Source of the DNA: Halisarca cf. caerulea
Lineage: Eukaryota > Porifera > Demospongiae > Chondrillida > Halisarcidae
Reading direction: 5' to 3'
Assembly (NCBI GenBank): GCA_963170055.1
Contig: CAUJGJ010000387.1
Span: 77,501-141,500, forward strand
DNA: 64,000 nt
The notes beneath the pieces are model-generated. The model ran no database searches. It was given only the letters and a program-made list of their open reading frames with translations, and was not told the origin of the DNA. Shown piece after piece: positions 1 through 15,700 of the stretch (within the stretch, counting starts at the first letter, position 1; every line of letters starts with the position of its first letter). A program made the translations under genes and the position numbers.

Positions 1-363
1 AGTGAAGGCAAAAACGTCACTTTGGTTGTAGCATCAATCAATACAATTTGTTGCTCCATCTATTCAATATATGTCAGCTGCTGATCATGGAGAATCAGAT
101 GTGTTCATTACTTGTAGCATTGCAGCTGGAGATCCACCTCCTACTATTGTATGGTATTTGTCAGGTGTTGGATTTCTGGATATAAATGAACACGGTATCA
201 AGTACCAAGCAAATTACAGCGGGCTGGTGATTCATGACTTCACTGAAGATGATGTGGGTAATTATACTTGTGAATATCAGCAAAATCTGTCGGGATCATT
301 CTCTACTGTCATTGAAGTGAGGCTGGTAGAGAACATAATCGTTGGACCTAGTGAACTTCTGAA
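1..363 (+). pseudogene. Truncated, frameshifted duplicate of an Ig-domain exon
   Basis: These bases align almost base for base with 3273-3636 of the intact Ig receptor gene: the end of Ig domain 1, the linker and all of Ig domain 2, including the DDVGNYTCEYQQ motif. Near position 30-50 the copy is two bases shorter than the intact gene, so the Ig1 end (SEGKNVTLVV) and the Ig2 part (from 71) lie in different frames and a TAG falls at 29-31. After GAACTTCT (about 360) homology stops, with no splice donor or third Ig domain. I read it as a recent partial duplicate that no longer codes. It runs off the left edge, so a larger, perhaps spliced, paralogue outside the window is possible. Confidence 0.75.
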
Positions 364-675
364 ATGTGTGTAGTGGGTGGGTAGGTGGGTGGGTGTTTGT
401 CAACAAAAGCCTGTTTATTGGTACAGTACATATTAATTATGAATTATTATTTAATTAATTATGAAAAGAAGAATGTATGACACACACTTTTATTACACGA
501 ATTGATTTTATTAATAAATTTATAAGTAGATTCATATGCAGCAGTATAGTTATTGTTATTACATAATCTCTAAAATGTGGGATGCTTAATTCCATTCATA
601 GATGCTAAGTGAAGAGATGATCCACATAGAGAATAATTCTTAGAATGCCCACAAGTGCTCTGTGGGTGGCCTTTG

Positions 676-774
676 ATTTGATTTGATTAATCTTATTTAG
701 ACTGGGACACCTACTAACTCAATGACTACTTTTCAGGAGGCCCAGTAATTGGCTACAAGTAAGCAACAACAACA

Positions 775-806
<32 letters not shown>

Positions 807-1064
807 ACACACACACACACACAAACAAGCATACTACTTAATTGCTATTATATACAACAGTACTGTCAAATGTTCAATCATGCCATGATCATCACTTTTT
901 GTGGCTGTAGTGGGCCTTCTTCACTCTTCTCTCTCGGTGGTGACAGGGGGTGCAGAGAAAAAAGGCCAAAGACATATTCACTAGCCGTGGGAATGGACCT
1001 CAATCCATCCCATAACTCAGCTCTGTAGTCACATCAGCAGCCCACTAAGCCACCAGCACCACAC
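676..1064 (-). mobile_element. tRNA-derived SINE, family a, with GATT-type tail
   Basis: Read on the minus strand the element starts near 1064 with a tRNA-like head: an A-box-like TGGCTTAGTGGGCT, then about 50 bases on a B-box-like GAGGTCCATTCCC. A unique body follows, and the element ends near 676 in a short GATT/ATCAA-type tail. A second copy in the same orientation lies at 32323-32654. A CA microsatellite has expanded inside the body. Pol III-type boxes plus a simple-repeat 3' tail are the hallmarks of tRNA-derived SINEs. Confidence 0.6.
773..823. repeat. (CA)n microsatellite
   Basis: CA dinucleotides run for about 50 bases, interrupted by one ATA, inside the SINE body. It is absent at this length from the sister SINE at 32.3 kb, so it expanded after insertion. 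Confidence 0.9.
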
Positions 1065-2335
1065 CCCTGGGCCTTTGCAATGACTGCTGCATGTGGGTGT
1101 AAACAGGATCTTGCATACATATGAATGTGTATATAACTCATTGACAAGTTTACTGGAGAATATAAAGTTGTGCAGTATATTAAGGCAGTTTTATAATTGA
1201 AGTTAGGTGCAAGCAATGAGTTATGATACTAAACATAATTGACATAATATTTGAATATATAATGCTATATTACAAACATAGTTGTGGGTTAATATTGAGT
1301 GTGTGTATTTTTACATGAAGAACTGCTTAAAGAAATGTTTCAATATTTTGGCTGGTATAGATCTCGAAGTAAGTAAATCAGTACATTTATGTTGAATACA
1401 CGTCATGCCTCTAGTGAACACAGAAACAAGGCAAAGGATTTCACAATATTGCACATTTTGGTAGATTTTCATAGCAGTCACCAATTACATGTCCCAAAAG
1501 TGGGCTCATTCCCAGACCCATTTCATTTGGGTCTCTTCCCACAGAGTTAAAGACAGCTGCAGTTGCATATGGTTATGCATGGGAAGCTACCAGGTATTTC
1601 TAGGAACCTTACGTATACATAATATTATGTGTATGCAATAATAATTATTAGTTATAATAAGGTAATTTTGTGAGTTGGTAGTATATTGGGAGGTACTAGC
1701 TATAGTAACTATATTCATGACCCTGCACATATTATATCATGTGTTTCCAAGAAAAGTATAGCTTTTGACCTGGTTTTGGTATATAATGTGAGGTGCTAGT
1801 AACTATGCACCCTGTGCATATCAGTGAAGAAACTATTGATAGTTATCTTGTATGATTCCAAGAAATGTGTAGTATATATAATATATTATATATAATGTGT
1901 GCATGACCTCCTTGTCAATAATGGAGCTTCCTTATCGTGTGACACATGACAGGTGAGGGGTCTTATTGCAATTCCCTGAAAAGAAGTGTACCCCAACACT
2001 AAGTCTTGTGCTTAGCTTAGCTTGCAAGTATATCACAATGAGACATGTACTACATTTGACAGGAGAGTAACTAATGCAGACAACAAACGTTGCATTGTAT
2101 GCATGAGCTGCATGCAGTGAAGCAGATTCTGGATGTCCAGGCAAAGGGCATTTTTGATGTAAGAATCTTTATTCCCTAGCTCCACCTCATTGTACATGAG
2201 TGAGGATCTTTCCGTATAATTGTGGCAAAACAAGAAGCATGAGAACAGTATTAGAAGTTAGGTAGTTTAGTATTGCATGTTGAGAGTGATTACATCATCA
2301 TGCAGCCATCTTGTTTATTGGGCATAATAATGAAT
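1065..2335. other. Intergenic spacer, no gene seen
   Basis: AT-rich sequence with only short chance frames. No splice-bounded coding segment, RNA gene or convincing repeat was recognised. Confidence 0.5.
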
Positions 2336-2518
2336 ACAGTGGAGTCTGGATAAGTTGAATCACTAGGGATAGCAAAATATAAATTCCACTTATCACAACT
2401 TCTACTTATCAGAGTTTGTTTATGTTATTTTTAGTATGAATGAGGAGGGACAAACAAACTCCCTCAAGTTATCAAGAACTTCCAGTTAAGCAAGTTTGAC
2501 TCAAGTGGACTGTACTGC
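2336..2518. mobile_element. Short TIR element (pogo/Tigger-like MITE), copy 1
   Basis: A unit of about 180 bases beginning TACAGTGGAGTC and ending GTGGACTGTACTG, with imperfect inverted ends. It aligns along its length with 9872-10058 (shared GAATCACTAGGGA near the left end and AGAACTTCCAGT near the right). CAGT-type ends next to TA resemble non-autonomous pogo/Tigger elements; the family assignment is inferred. Confidence 0.5.
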
Positions 2519-2897
2519 ATGTATGTGGTTATAGACAAGCAAAGTGAAACTTAGATGGTGCATAATATACTTAGTCCGCTATATTAGTAATTGACAATGT
2601 ATATACACTGTAGTGTTTCAGTTTACATAGTATCAGTATAATAGGCTTGGAGGATCTGTGGACTCCTCATCATTCTGTAGAATAATCATATTGCGCCTTG
2701 TGGTCAGCTAGAGATTCCTAGAAGTTATATGTACTATTAGATTGTGGTCAATAGAAAATATCCCCCATTTTGGATATCTCTTGACTGCACTGCAACTAAC
2801 TGCAGAGTATACCTGACCTATACAAGCCACAGCTAGTGACTAGCTCTTTGTATTTACTAATTTAGGTAGACTCACTGACAGGGTACTGAGTAACAGA

Positions 2898-5564
2898 TTG
2901 AGACTAAATGTCTTAATACAATCTGCAATGCTACCTTTTATCAGCAGAAAGGTTGATTTAAGTCTTTCGGAATGTGGAATTATGGTTATCCTACTTGGAA
3001 TAACAACTATTGGATTTCAAAAAATGAATGCAATTACTGTTGCACCATTGAGTGTTCAAGTTTTAGCTGGAAGAGGAACATCTTTTCATTGTTATGGTGA
3101 AGCAGAAGAACAACTGAATTGGATTGGCAGTGCTGGTGAACTGATTGAGAATGGAGCAGGCATAACTGTTGAGGAGTATGTAGGATCGTATAAAGTAGTT
3201 TCTCTTCGGTTTTTGTCAGTGACTAAGGACAATGAGGGCATCTACTGCTGTTCCTTGTTATCCTCATCATGCAGTGAAGGCAAAAATGTCACTTTGGTTG
3301 TGATCCTTCCATCAACACGATTCATTGCTCCATCTATTCAGTATGTGTCAGCTGCTGATCATGGAGAATCAAATGTGTTCATTACTTGTAGCATTGCAGC
3401 TGGAGATCCACCTCCTACTATTGTATGGTATTTGTCAGGTGTTGGATTTCTAGATATAAGTGAACGTGGTAATAAGTACCAAGCAAATTACAGCGGGCTG
3501 GTGATTCATGACTTCACTGAAGATGATGTGGGCAATTATACTTGTGAATATCAGCAAAATCTGTCAGGATCATTCTCTACTGTCATTGAAGTGAGGCTGG
3601 TAGAGAACATAATTGTCGGACCACGTGAACTTCTAGTAGGATCGAATGATGTGCTGCAATGTATACATGATAACAACCTTCCAGTTTTAAGGACCATATG
3701 GATAAGACCCAATGGCAGTGCAAATTATGGGCCAGAACTTCAGATCAGCAATGTCCAAATAGAAGAGGAAGGTCTTTACAGATGTATATTGCAATTGAGC
3801 AATGGATCCCAGATAGAGAGTGTTGAATTTGAACATAAGCTTGTAGTGTATGGTGAGCTTTTATGTATACATGCACATTCCAAGACAATCTTGGTATATT
3901 ATATATATACGGCTTGCTTGATCAATAATTCTTTTAAATTAATGATAATGTTGTAAATTCAGACATTGAACAAAACGTTATGACATTCATTGAAAATTTC
4001 AACTTGAACATTTCGAGACCTCATAAATTAAAGTTTTTACATTATTTGTATTTCATTGTAGATCCACCAAGACCATCAGCGTACAGTGCAGCAATTCATT
4101 TTTTTCTGGGCACAACTGTAGTCCTTTCACCTGTGCTAAAGAATATGCCACACCCACCCTTAACTGAGTACCTGTGGGAGAAGGATGGGCAGCGTGTAGG
4201 AAGCAGGTATACTACAACTCAACAAGGTTCTCTGAAGATTAGAAGTGTGCAATCACAGGATAAAGGAACTTATACCTTCATTGGTGATAATGGATATGGA
4301 AGAACAGTTCAACAATTTGATGTAGCTGGGAATTTCATAGGTAAGTGCATGTATTTTAAAACAATCACATATTCATGCAACGGATAGTGCTATGCATTAG
4401 TTGAGATGATCTACAGCATATTATCCAGAAATCCCTGTAAATTAATGCATAATTATATATCATTTCTTATTGTTAAGCTAAAAGCAAGGCACGTAATCTA
4501 TAGGTGCACTTGCTTCAGGGTCTGTGCACATGTATATATATTTATATATTAAATGTTATGTAATTATTCTGTAACTGTGTGCAGTCTATCTAATACAATA
4601 TATTATTATTAATGAAAAATGCATATTTCCCTTTATGGAATACTGTTTTCCTACTTGCAAATTTAAAACACAACACAATAGGTACTGCTGTTGAAATGAA
4701 GAGTGAAACAGAAATGCTGTTCAACCTTCTTCTGAATAGTTCAGCTCTTTTGCATTGTAACGACCTGAACTACAGCCATGTAAGTTTCACTGTACATATT
4801 AGGTGTTCATTGATCCTTTAAGTTACTGGTTTCATGTGTATGTTGTAACTGTTATACCGTGATACTTTCAATGCCTATTATACAATTATTCAATGCAGAC
4901 TGAACAATTGGAGACCAATTTGGCTGGACACATATTTACTGAATTATGCCATTGTCAAGTTAATGTCAGTATACAGGAAATCACATGTGAAAGTAGCTTT
5001 CATGGTAAATTAAAATTGCTGCTGTCTGGCCCTGGAGCAGGGACTCTCAGAGCTGCCATCCATGGAGCTGGAAGAATTTTTTTGCTTAATGCTTCTATTG
5101 TCCTGACTCCATATACAAGTCCTTCCAGTAAATCAGATGTTGAGTTGACTATTCCTCTTGCTGTAGGCATAGGGGTTCCCGGGCTTGTTGTCTGTACAAT
5201 GCTTATTGTCAGCATTGTTATATGTGTGGCAGTCTTGCGGCGACAGAAATTGTACAACGCCACTTGTAAAGGTGATGAGAAAGATTACGAAATGGCAGAG
5301 AACTGTCAGATAAGGGATGGCCACACGGACAGCCATGATGATAATTCTGACAAAGAGAATGTACGATGTACCTTGAATCCTGCATATATTACTTTGGAGT
5401 ATACTCAGGAAAGAAATATATATTTAAATATAAATGAACCTTCATTACGCATTCAAGAATCAGAGACAACCAAGGACATTCATGCAGGCAGTGCGCGAGG
5501 TAGAGAAGAACTAAGACTAGTTCCTCCATCTTTGCCTCCAAACCCATGTACACCTGCTGCATAA
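2898..5564 (+). CDS. Ig-superfamily single-pass receptor with ITAM-like tail
   Basis: Exons 2898-3852, 4062-4340, 4682-4779 and 4899-5564 join in frame to 665 residues; every intron is GT-AG. Exon 1 holds three Ig domains: C65/W75/C117, C164/W177/C216 and C255/W268/C296, each with the D-x-G-x-Y-x-C type signature or a variant. Exon 2 encodes a fourth Ig-like domain (319-411: YLWEKDG, QDKGTYTF) lacking both usual cysteines. An unassigned cysteine-containing region (412-525) leads to a transmembrane helix (about 529-557) and the stop-transfer LRRQK. The tail has NPAY (604-607) and Y607-x2-L...Y619-x2-I with eight residues between, the ITAM spacing; Y619-L-N also fits a Grb2-type SH2 site. The start is uncertain: ATG 2898, or ATG 2982 (M29) directly before a hydrophobic signal-like stretch. 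Probable plasma-membrane recognition receptor; ligand unknown. Confidence 0.8.
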
Positions 5565-6032
5565 TGTCAATACAGTCACCACACTTCTCTATTATTTGTA
5601 ATGCTAAATATTTATATAATAACATGCAAATGCATATTTATCATAGTGATATTATTATAGTGCATGATCATGAATAATACTTATAGCTCCATGCATTATT
5701 ATTGTAGAATGCTGCTCTACTGGTATTCATTGTGAGGAATTCAAGATATTTTTATTAGATATATTATTATTATTTTCATTAGATATGGGATATGATGGAT
5801 ACAATGAGATACGGATAGTTGTGTAAAGTTAGCCAAAGTCTCTTCTTATTTTCAAAAGATACTGGGAAATCTATGGAAGAAAACCCACCTGGATCAAGCT
5901 ATACTGATGTATTGCAATGCGTGCATAGTTGTATGGGATGAAGAGCAGCTTTGAGCTCAGCAGTGACAAATGATCGATATAAATCACAGTGTCTGATAGC
6001 CAATTGCAACTTAATCCTAATGTATGTATATA

Positions 6033-6300
6033 GCACATGTGGGACATGTCCGCGCTAATTCGGACGTGTGAAAATTTCAGTCTTTTTTACTGCTTCTGTT
6101 CTCAACTTGCAGTAGATACAGAGCATCAAATAAGGGATTAAGATGTAGGTAGACACGTAGATGTTCGGATGATTACCCTCTTGGAAGGCTTGCTTTAATC
6201 GTGAAGAAGCTACCTAGGTTTTCCTAACCCCAACTAAAAAGCGAAATGCTTCCATGCAAGACTATTTTTCACATAAATCACAATAATGAAACATTTACTG
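6033..6300. mobile_element. One end of the CATGTGGGACATGTCC TIR family
   Basis: The terminal motif CACATGTGGGACATGTCC at 6034-6051 and about 250 bases downstream match, inverted, the right end of the complete element at 47611-48341: TGTGAAAATTT, TTCTGTTCTCAACTTG and ACATAAATCAC occur in the same order. No partner terminus was found before 6640, so this copy is truncated or its other end has decayed. Confidence 0.6.
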
Positions 6301-6649
6301 ACTGTAAACTAGCCAACACGGGGCGATTTAAAATTATATTTATAGGGTCAACAAGTATAGTGTCATGGCAGCAGCCCTAGAGATAGTTGGGACTTGATTA
6401 GGAATCATTGGTATTATACCAAATACCATACATAATTACGGTAAATCATTTAGCTAATTTATATACAAAATTAAAATTTGACCGAAGTAAGGCCGCAATG
6501 CTTTTACACAATGACATCACCATACCATGGAGACTTGACAACTAGTGTAGTATATTGAATTGGCTTTTCCATTGATTCCATTGAATTTCTAACGAAGTGC
6601 ATTATCTCAGACTATTTATAAAGAGAAGCAAATAATACTGAATGACAGG

Positions 6650-6935
<286 letters not shown>

Positions 6936-7021
6936 GCGTGTGTGCGCATGTGTGAATGTGCATGTGTGTACATAGTGAGACCTTACTTATCTGCACCTCA
7001 GATGGTCAGTTCGATCCCTCA

Positions 7022-7023
<2 letters not shown>

Positions 7024-7065
<42 letters not shown>

Positions 7066-7143
7066 AGTGTTTAGACAGGAACACATGAATATTATCGATC
7101 TGCAATAATCCTATATATAATCAAATACAGTAATAAATACATA

Positions 7144-7213
<70 letters not shown>

Positions 7214-7232
7214 TAGTAGTAGTAGTAGTAGT
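7024..7232. repeat. (AT)n, (GT)n and (TAG)n tracts
   Basis: (AT)n at 7024-7062, (GT)n at about 7147-7211, then TAG repeats to 7230. GTGTTTAGACAGGAACACAT follows both the AT and the TAG tract (about 7068 and 7232), which marks a local duplication about 165 bases apart. Confidence 0.9.
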
Positions 7233-7440
7233 GTTTAGACAGGAACACATGCATATTGTGCAGTTCCCTCACTTTATTTGGAATTTAATCATCCAGAACA
7301 GATGCTAGTGTGCAAATAAGTGAGGTCTGACACACATGTGACAGCAAAAAATTATCCAGCTGTCAATACACTTGTGATGATGTGCTGTGGAGTCTACTGA
7401 AACTGTTGTGAGGATTCCACAGCTATTTTCTAAATATGTA

Positions 7441-7444
7441 GCAA

Positions 7445-7506
<62 letters not shown>
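7441..7506. repeat. (TATC)n microsatellite with TA tail
   Basis: About thirteen TATC units followed by a short TA run. Confidence 0.95.
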
Positions 7507-7507
<1 letters not shown>

Positions 7508-7693
7508 TGGTGGATATTTTCATAATGCATAGTAGTATATAATATACCTACATATATACCTTGTATATCATAATATAGAAAACAGAGTGGGGGCCTGCAT
7601 GCACCCTCTCAATTCAATACTGCATAAAGGGAACACTGGAAATAGAATTCATTCATTATTCATTACAAATAAACACATAAGGGTCATTGTTAG

Positions 7694-11884
<4,191 letters not shown>

Positions 11885-12057
11885 CTATGATGGAAACAAA
11901 TATTGCCATAATTATATAGCGTTCATGATCTTAAAAATAGAAATCAGAATCTATTTTATCTAAACAGTGTCACAGTGGTGATAATACCACTGATCTAACA
12001 GACGAGGGTACGATTTGGCAGGACTGATTCAGAAGTAATAATACAGTTTGGCATCTA

Positions 12058-12346
12058 ATAATAATATAATAATAATAATAATATTTTCTTATTTAAACTG
12101 AGTGGGCCATTAGCCAGAGGCTACTTCTAAGGCCCCCAGTATCCCACACACTCACTCACACACACACAATCAAATTAAATCAAATTCTAAGTTAGTTTGG
12201 TGGCTGCAGTAGGTCATCTTCTCATTCCCGAGTTGGTGGCAGGGGGGTGCAGGGAAAAAAAACTCCAAATGACACACAGGTGGGATGATGTCCTCTCCTC
12301 ACAGCTTAACTTCCAGTGCTGACCTACTGAGCCACCTGCACCCCCC
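12058..12346 (-). mobile_element. tRNA-derived SINE, family b, with (AAT)n tail
   Basis: On the minus strand it starts near 12346 with GGGGGGTGCAGGTGGCTCAG, an A-box-like head, and ends at an (ATT)n/(AAT)n tail near 12058. It matches 46405-46707 throughout and shares its tRNA-like head and 3' body with family a, but the tail differs (AAT versus GATT). The B box is eroded. Confidence 0.6.
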
Positions 12347-12639
12347 TATCTATTTTGGCACCATAGACTACTCGACCGTTGGGTCGAGTACCTATCTATG
12401 TTGGGGTACAGAAATGAGGGGTAAAATGCTCTTGAAACGATTCGTAAGTAAGCTTAGCCGATATTATACTCGTAGTCAAAATCAACTTACTACTACATTC
12501 ACAACAGCAACTTTGGCCATCTCGTTGGTCTATAGAAAAGGTCATAGCCCAATATGGCCTTGCCAGTACACCCCCATGGCCAGTAGCAGCCTGCATCGTC
12601 TTGAGGACTGAGGACTAGACTATAGTCTACCGGTATACG

Positions 12640-12759
12640 ATACCCATCGCTCGCACGTGACAGGGAAACGTAGCGCAGGCAGTCTCGCGTAGCCAGACCC
12701 ATGCTCGCCGTGACGTCAGTTTCCAAAAATGGCCGAGCGAGATTAGATATGGCCAGACT
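12640..12759 (+). promoter_or_regulatory. Putative promoter of the kinase-ankyrin gene
   Basis: This block directly before the start codon is far richer in CpG than its surroundings. It has CACGTGA (E-box core) at 12654, a full palindromic CRE (TGACGTCA) at 12711-12718 and an AAAATGGC (YY1-like) motif near 12728. CACGTGA also occurs upstream of the paralogue, near 55247. AGTCTCGCGTAGCCA at 12680 recurs at 44619, so part of this promoter may come from a repeat. No TATA box is evident. Confidence 0.4.
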
Positions 12760-15700
12760 ATGGCGCAGGTGCACCCCATGTCCTTGCCAGTAGCCAGGCT
12801 TTTCCCACCGAAACCTCCTGGTCTAACCGTCAGAAAAGAGATAAACCGTGGAACATGGGGAACTGTTTACAAAGGAGACTTGAATGGTCAACCCGTGGCC
12901 GTGAAAAAGATTCACAATGCCCTTTTGGAGGGAGCTGAAGCAGAAGGAACCGCCGAGAATGTGTTAGAAGGCTTCCATCGCGAGTGTATGCTCCTGGAGA
13001 AAGTAAATCACCGAAACGTCGTGAAATTCTACGGTGCTTACTACGACCAAGTGACTGGTGAACCGATTCTTGTTATGGAAAATATGAAGGAAAATCTTCG
13101 AGATTATCTGAAGCATAAGAGAGGCAAAATATGTCGTCAAGAAGCAATCGAAATATGTCTTTCCATTGTCAGTGCACTCCATTACCTCCACTCTCTCCCT
13201 CAGCCAATGGTACATTGCGATCTAAATGACAAAAACATTATGATAACAGAAGATGGCACTGTGAAGATCGGGGGCCTTGGGCAATCGCACCTGAAAAAGC
13301 ACAATGCTGTGTATTTTTATTCACAAGGACCTGGGGCCATCACATTTATGCCCCCGGAGTCACTCAAAGAAGGGGAACACTATAATGAGAAGATTGACAC
13401 CTTTTCAGCTGGTGTTCTTTTGCTGGAGGTGAGTTCCCAACTTCCTCCTGTTGTTAAGCCAGTCAACATTGGAGCAGTGAAGGAAGTTGTTCGACGTGAA
13501 GCTGATCTATCAAAATTGCCCGAGGATCATCCACTGAAGCCAATTGTGGTTCAGTGTTTAGAAGATGACCCCAACAAACGCTTAAGTACCATTCAGTTGT
13601 ATGAACACTTGAATCGATTGGTAAGTGCACATTTTTATATACGTGTATGATTGCATCTTAGCAAAAATCTGTGCTACACTAACAGTACCATAATTATATT
13701 ATTATTGCCTTAAGTTATTTGTAAATCATTTGTGTTTGTGGTTAGTATGGCTCTAAGCATGCATAATGCAAATGGTGTGTTTGTCTATGAGTGCTCTGCA
13801 TCGGTATGCACTTTTGTCAGTGTAGAAGTCGTTATGCCCCCTGCCCCCCCCCCCCCCCCCTTGTACACATTCACATACTCAAAAGATTTAATTTGGCATT
13901 ATTTTATTTCAATTTAGGCAAGCCTGAGTGAGCCGTGGGTCGCGTTGTGGCTGGATATATTTGTGTTGTACATTCAGCTGACAAAATATTGACAGGTGTT
14001 GTACATTCAGCTGACAGAGTTTTCACAGTTTCTGCCTAATTTTTCCAGCTGCATAACAGCCCATTTGGTGACAAGTCCTGTAGTGCTTTCTGGTCTTTTT
14101 TCACCTGTTTCACCTGTTGGTGGGTCCTATCCTCTCTTTAATTGGATACTTTAGGATGGAGTGGGTGATTGAGGCAGTGTTTGTCCTTTCATAGCACCAA
14201 TGTGCATTGATTATCCACTCTTGGCTACGGACGAGTAGGTAAACAGTGAAGACAGGAGCAAGACACCACTTCCTCAGACTCCTGTATGACATATTTAAAT
14301 TGTTTTGTACAGTTGTACACTGACGAACAGCAAGAGAGTGAACATGACATCGATTAGCCACAGCTAGGGTTGCCACTGTTGAGATGCGAATAATAAAGGA
14401 ACGAACATGGCATCAATTTATTATGCAATGTGCAGCTGCACTTAACGATGTTCAATTACAGTTTTTAGCTTCTGCATTCCTGTGCCATATCTCTACCTCA
14501 TGCACTGCTCCACGTATGTACACAGCCGCCCAAAGCCCACAGTGGGCAGCCACCATTGATTATTGTGATCTCGAACAATGGGCTACCCTTGATTGTCTAC
14601 TAGTACATACGTACGTACGTATGTACCTTAGGCTCGCCCCCACAGTGATGATCATCTGCCTGGAAATTTAATATTTTAACTTCTTATTTTGTACAGTAGT
14701 GTCCAAGTAATATTTTTAAGGGTACCCAAAACACAGATAATTTTGAGTCATAACAAATTGATGCCAAGTTTTTGAATTGGTTGACCTTACCATTAACAAG
14801 AGGCAAGTGCAGAAGTGGGGATTTGTGACCGTATTATAATGCATGTTAGTTTACGTATGTACCTTTGATCTTCCCAACGCGCATGTATCTTTAAATTTGT
14901 TCTTGTTTGCTCCAAAGGTCAGAAGACTAGTTTTGCTGTACGTACTATCGTTTTTTGATTGCATTATGGGGCAATTATAGTCATTTTTATTGTTATTTGG
15001 TTTGACCAATATCTATGGCTGAATATTTTAATCAGTGTCATCCACACTCATGGGATACAGTATACAGCTGAGATGATATTTAGAATTTGTACTGGTACAG
15101 GACTTAATTTTCTCATAGACTAAAGTTTGGAATTGAAATGTGTAACAGTTTTTTAAAACTGTCTATTGGTAATTAATTTGATTGTTTTTGCAGAGTGTTC
15201 TATATATAATGCCCCATGGACTCCATGAATTGTGGAGATCTAGCTTAATCATGCAAGGTCAATATATTGTAAACCATGCATGATTTTAAAGAAATCCTTT
15301 AGATACAATGCAGCTTTGGATGAATCTATTGAAAGGACATTAATTTTACTTTAGTTGTATTAAGGTAGCTGGTGCATGGTAACTATAGGCCATTACTTTA
15401 CATTGTCAGAATACATCTGCATGTACCTGGTGGTATGTGTGCAATTGTAGTTTTTACTGTATGGATGTGCAAATTGTGTAGGTCACAAGTATATAATTTT
15501 AGCATAATGTCTGGAAGACTTTTTTCCTGGTTTAAGCATTGCAAATTGTTCATTTAATAGCTAATGCTGTATGAATACTACTGCAAAGTGACAGACAATG
15601 CAAAAAGTAACGAAGAGCTTCCTATGGACAAACTCACTGTCATAACTGTAGGGTGAGTTTCACAGTCTATTGTACTTTGAACTGCATGGAGGTGTACACT

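Noticed and set aside
676..1064. Functional tRNA gene
   Set aside because: The A and B boxes are recognisable but there is no cloverleaf acceptor or anticodon stem; a SINE fits better.
1034..1216. Minus-strand 60-residue frame
   Set aside because: Runs through the SINE head; no splice or domain support.
12760..13650. Single-exon kinase gene ending at 13650
   Set aside because: The last nine codons run past a good GTAAGT donor, and both paralogues continue with matching exons; kept only as a possible unspliced form.
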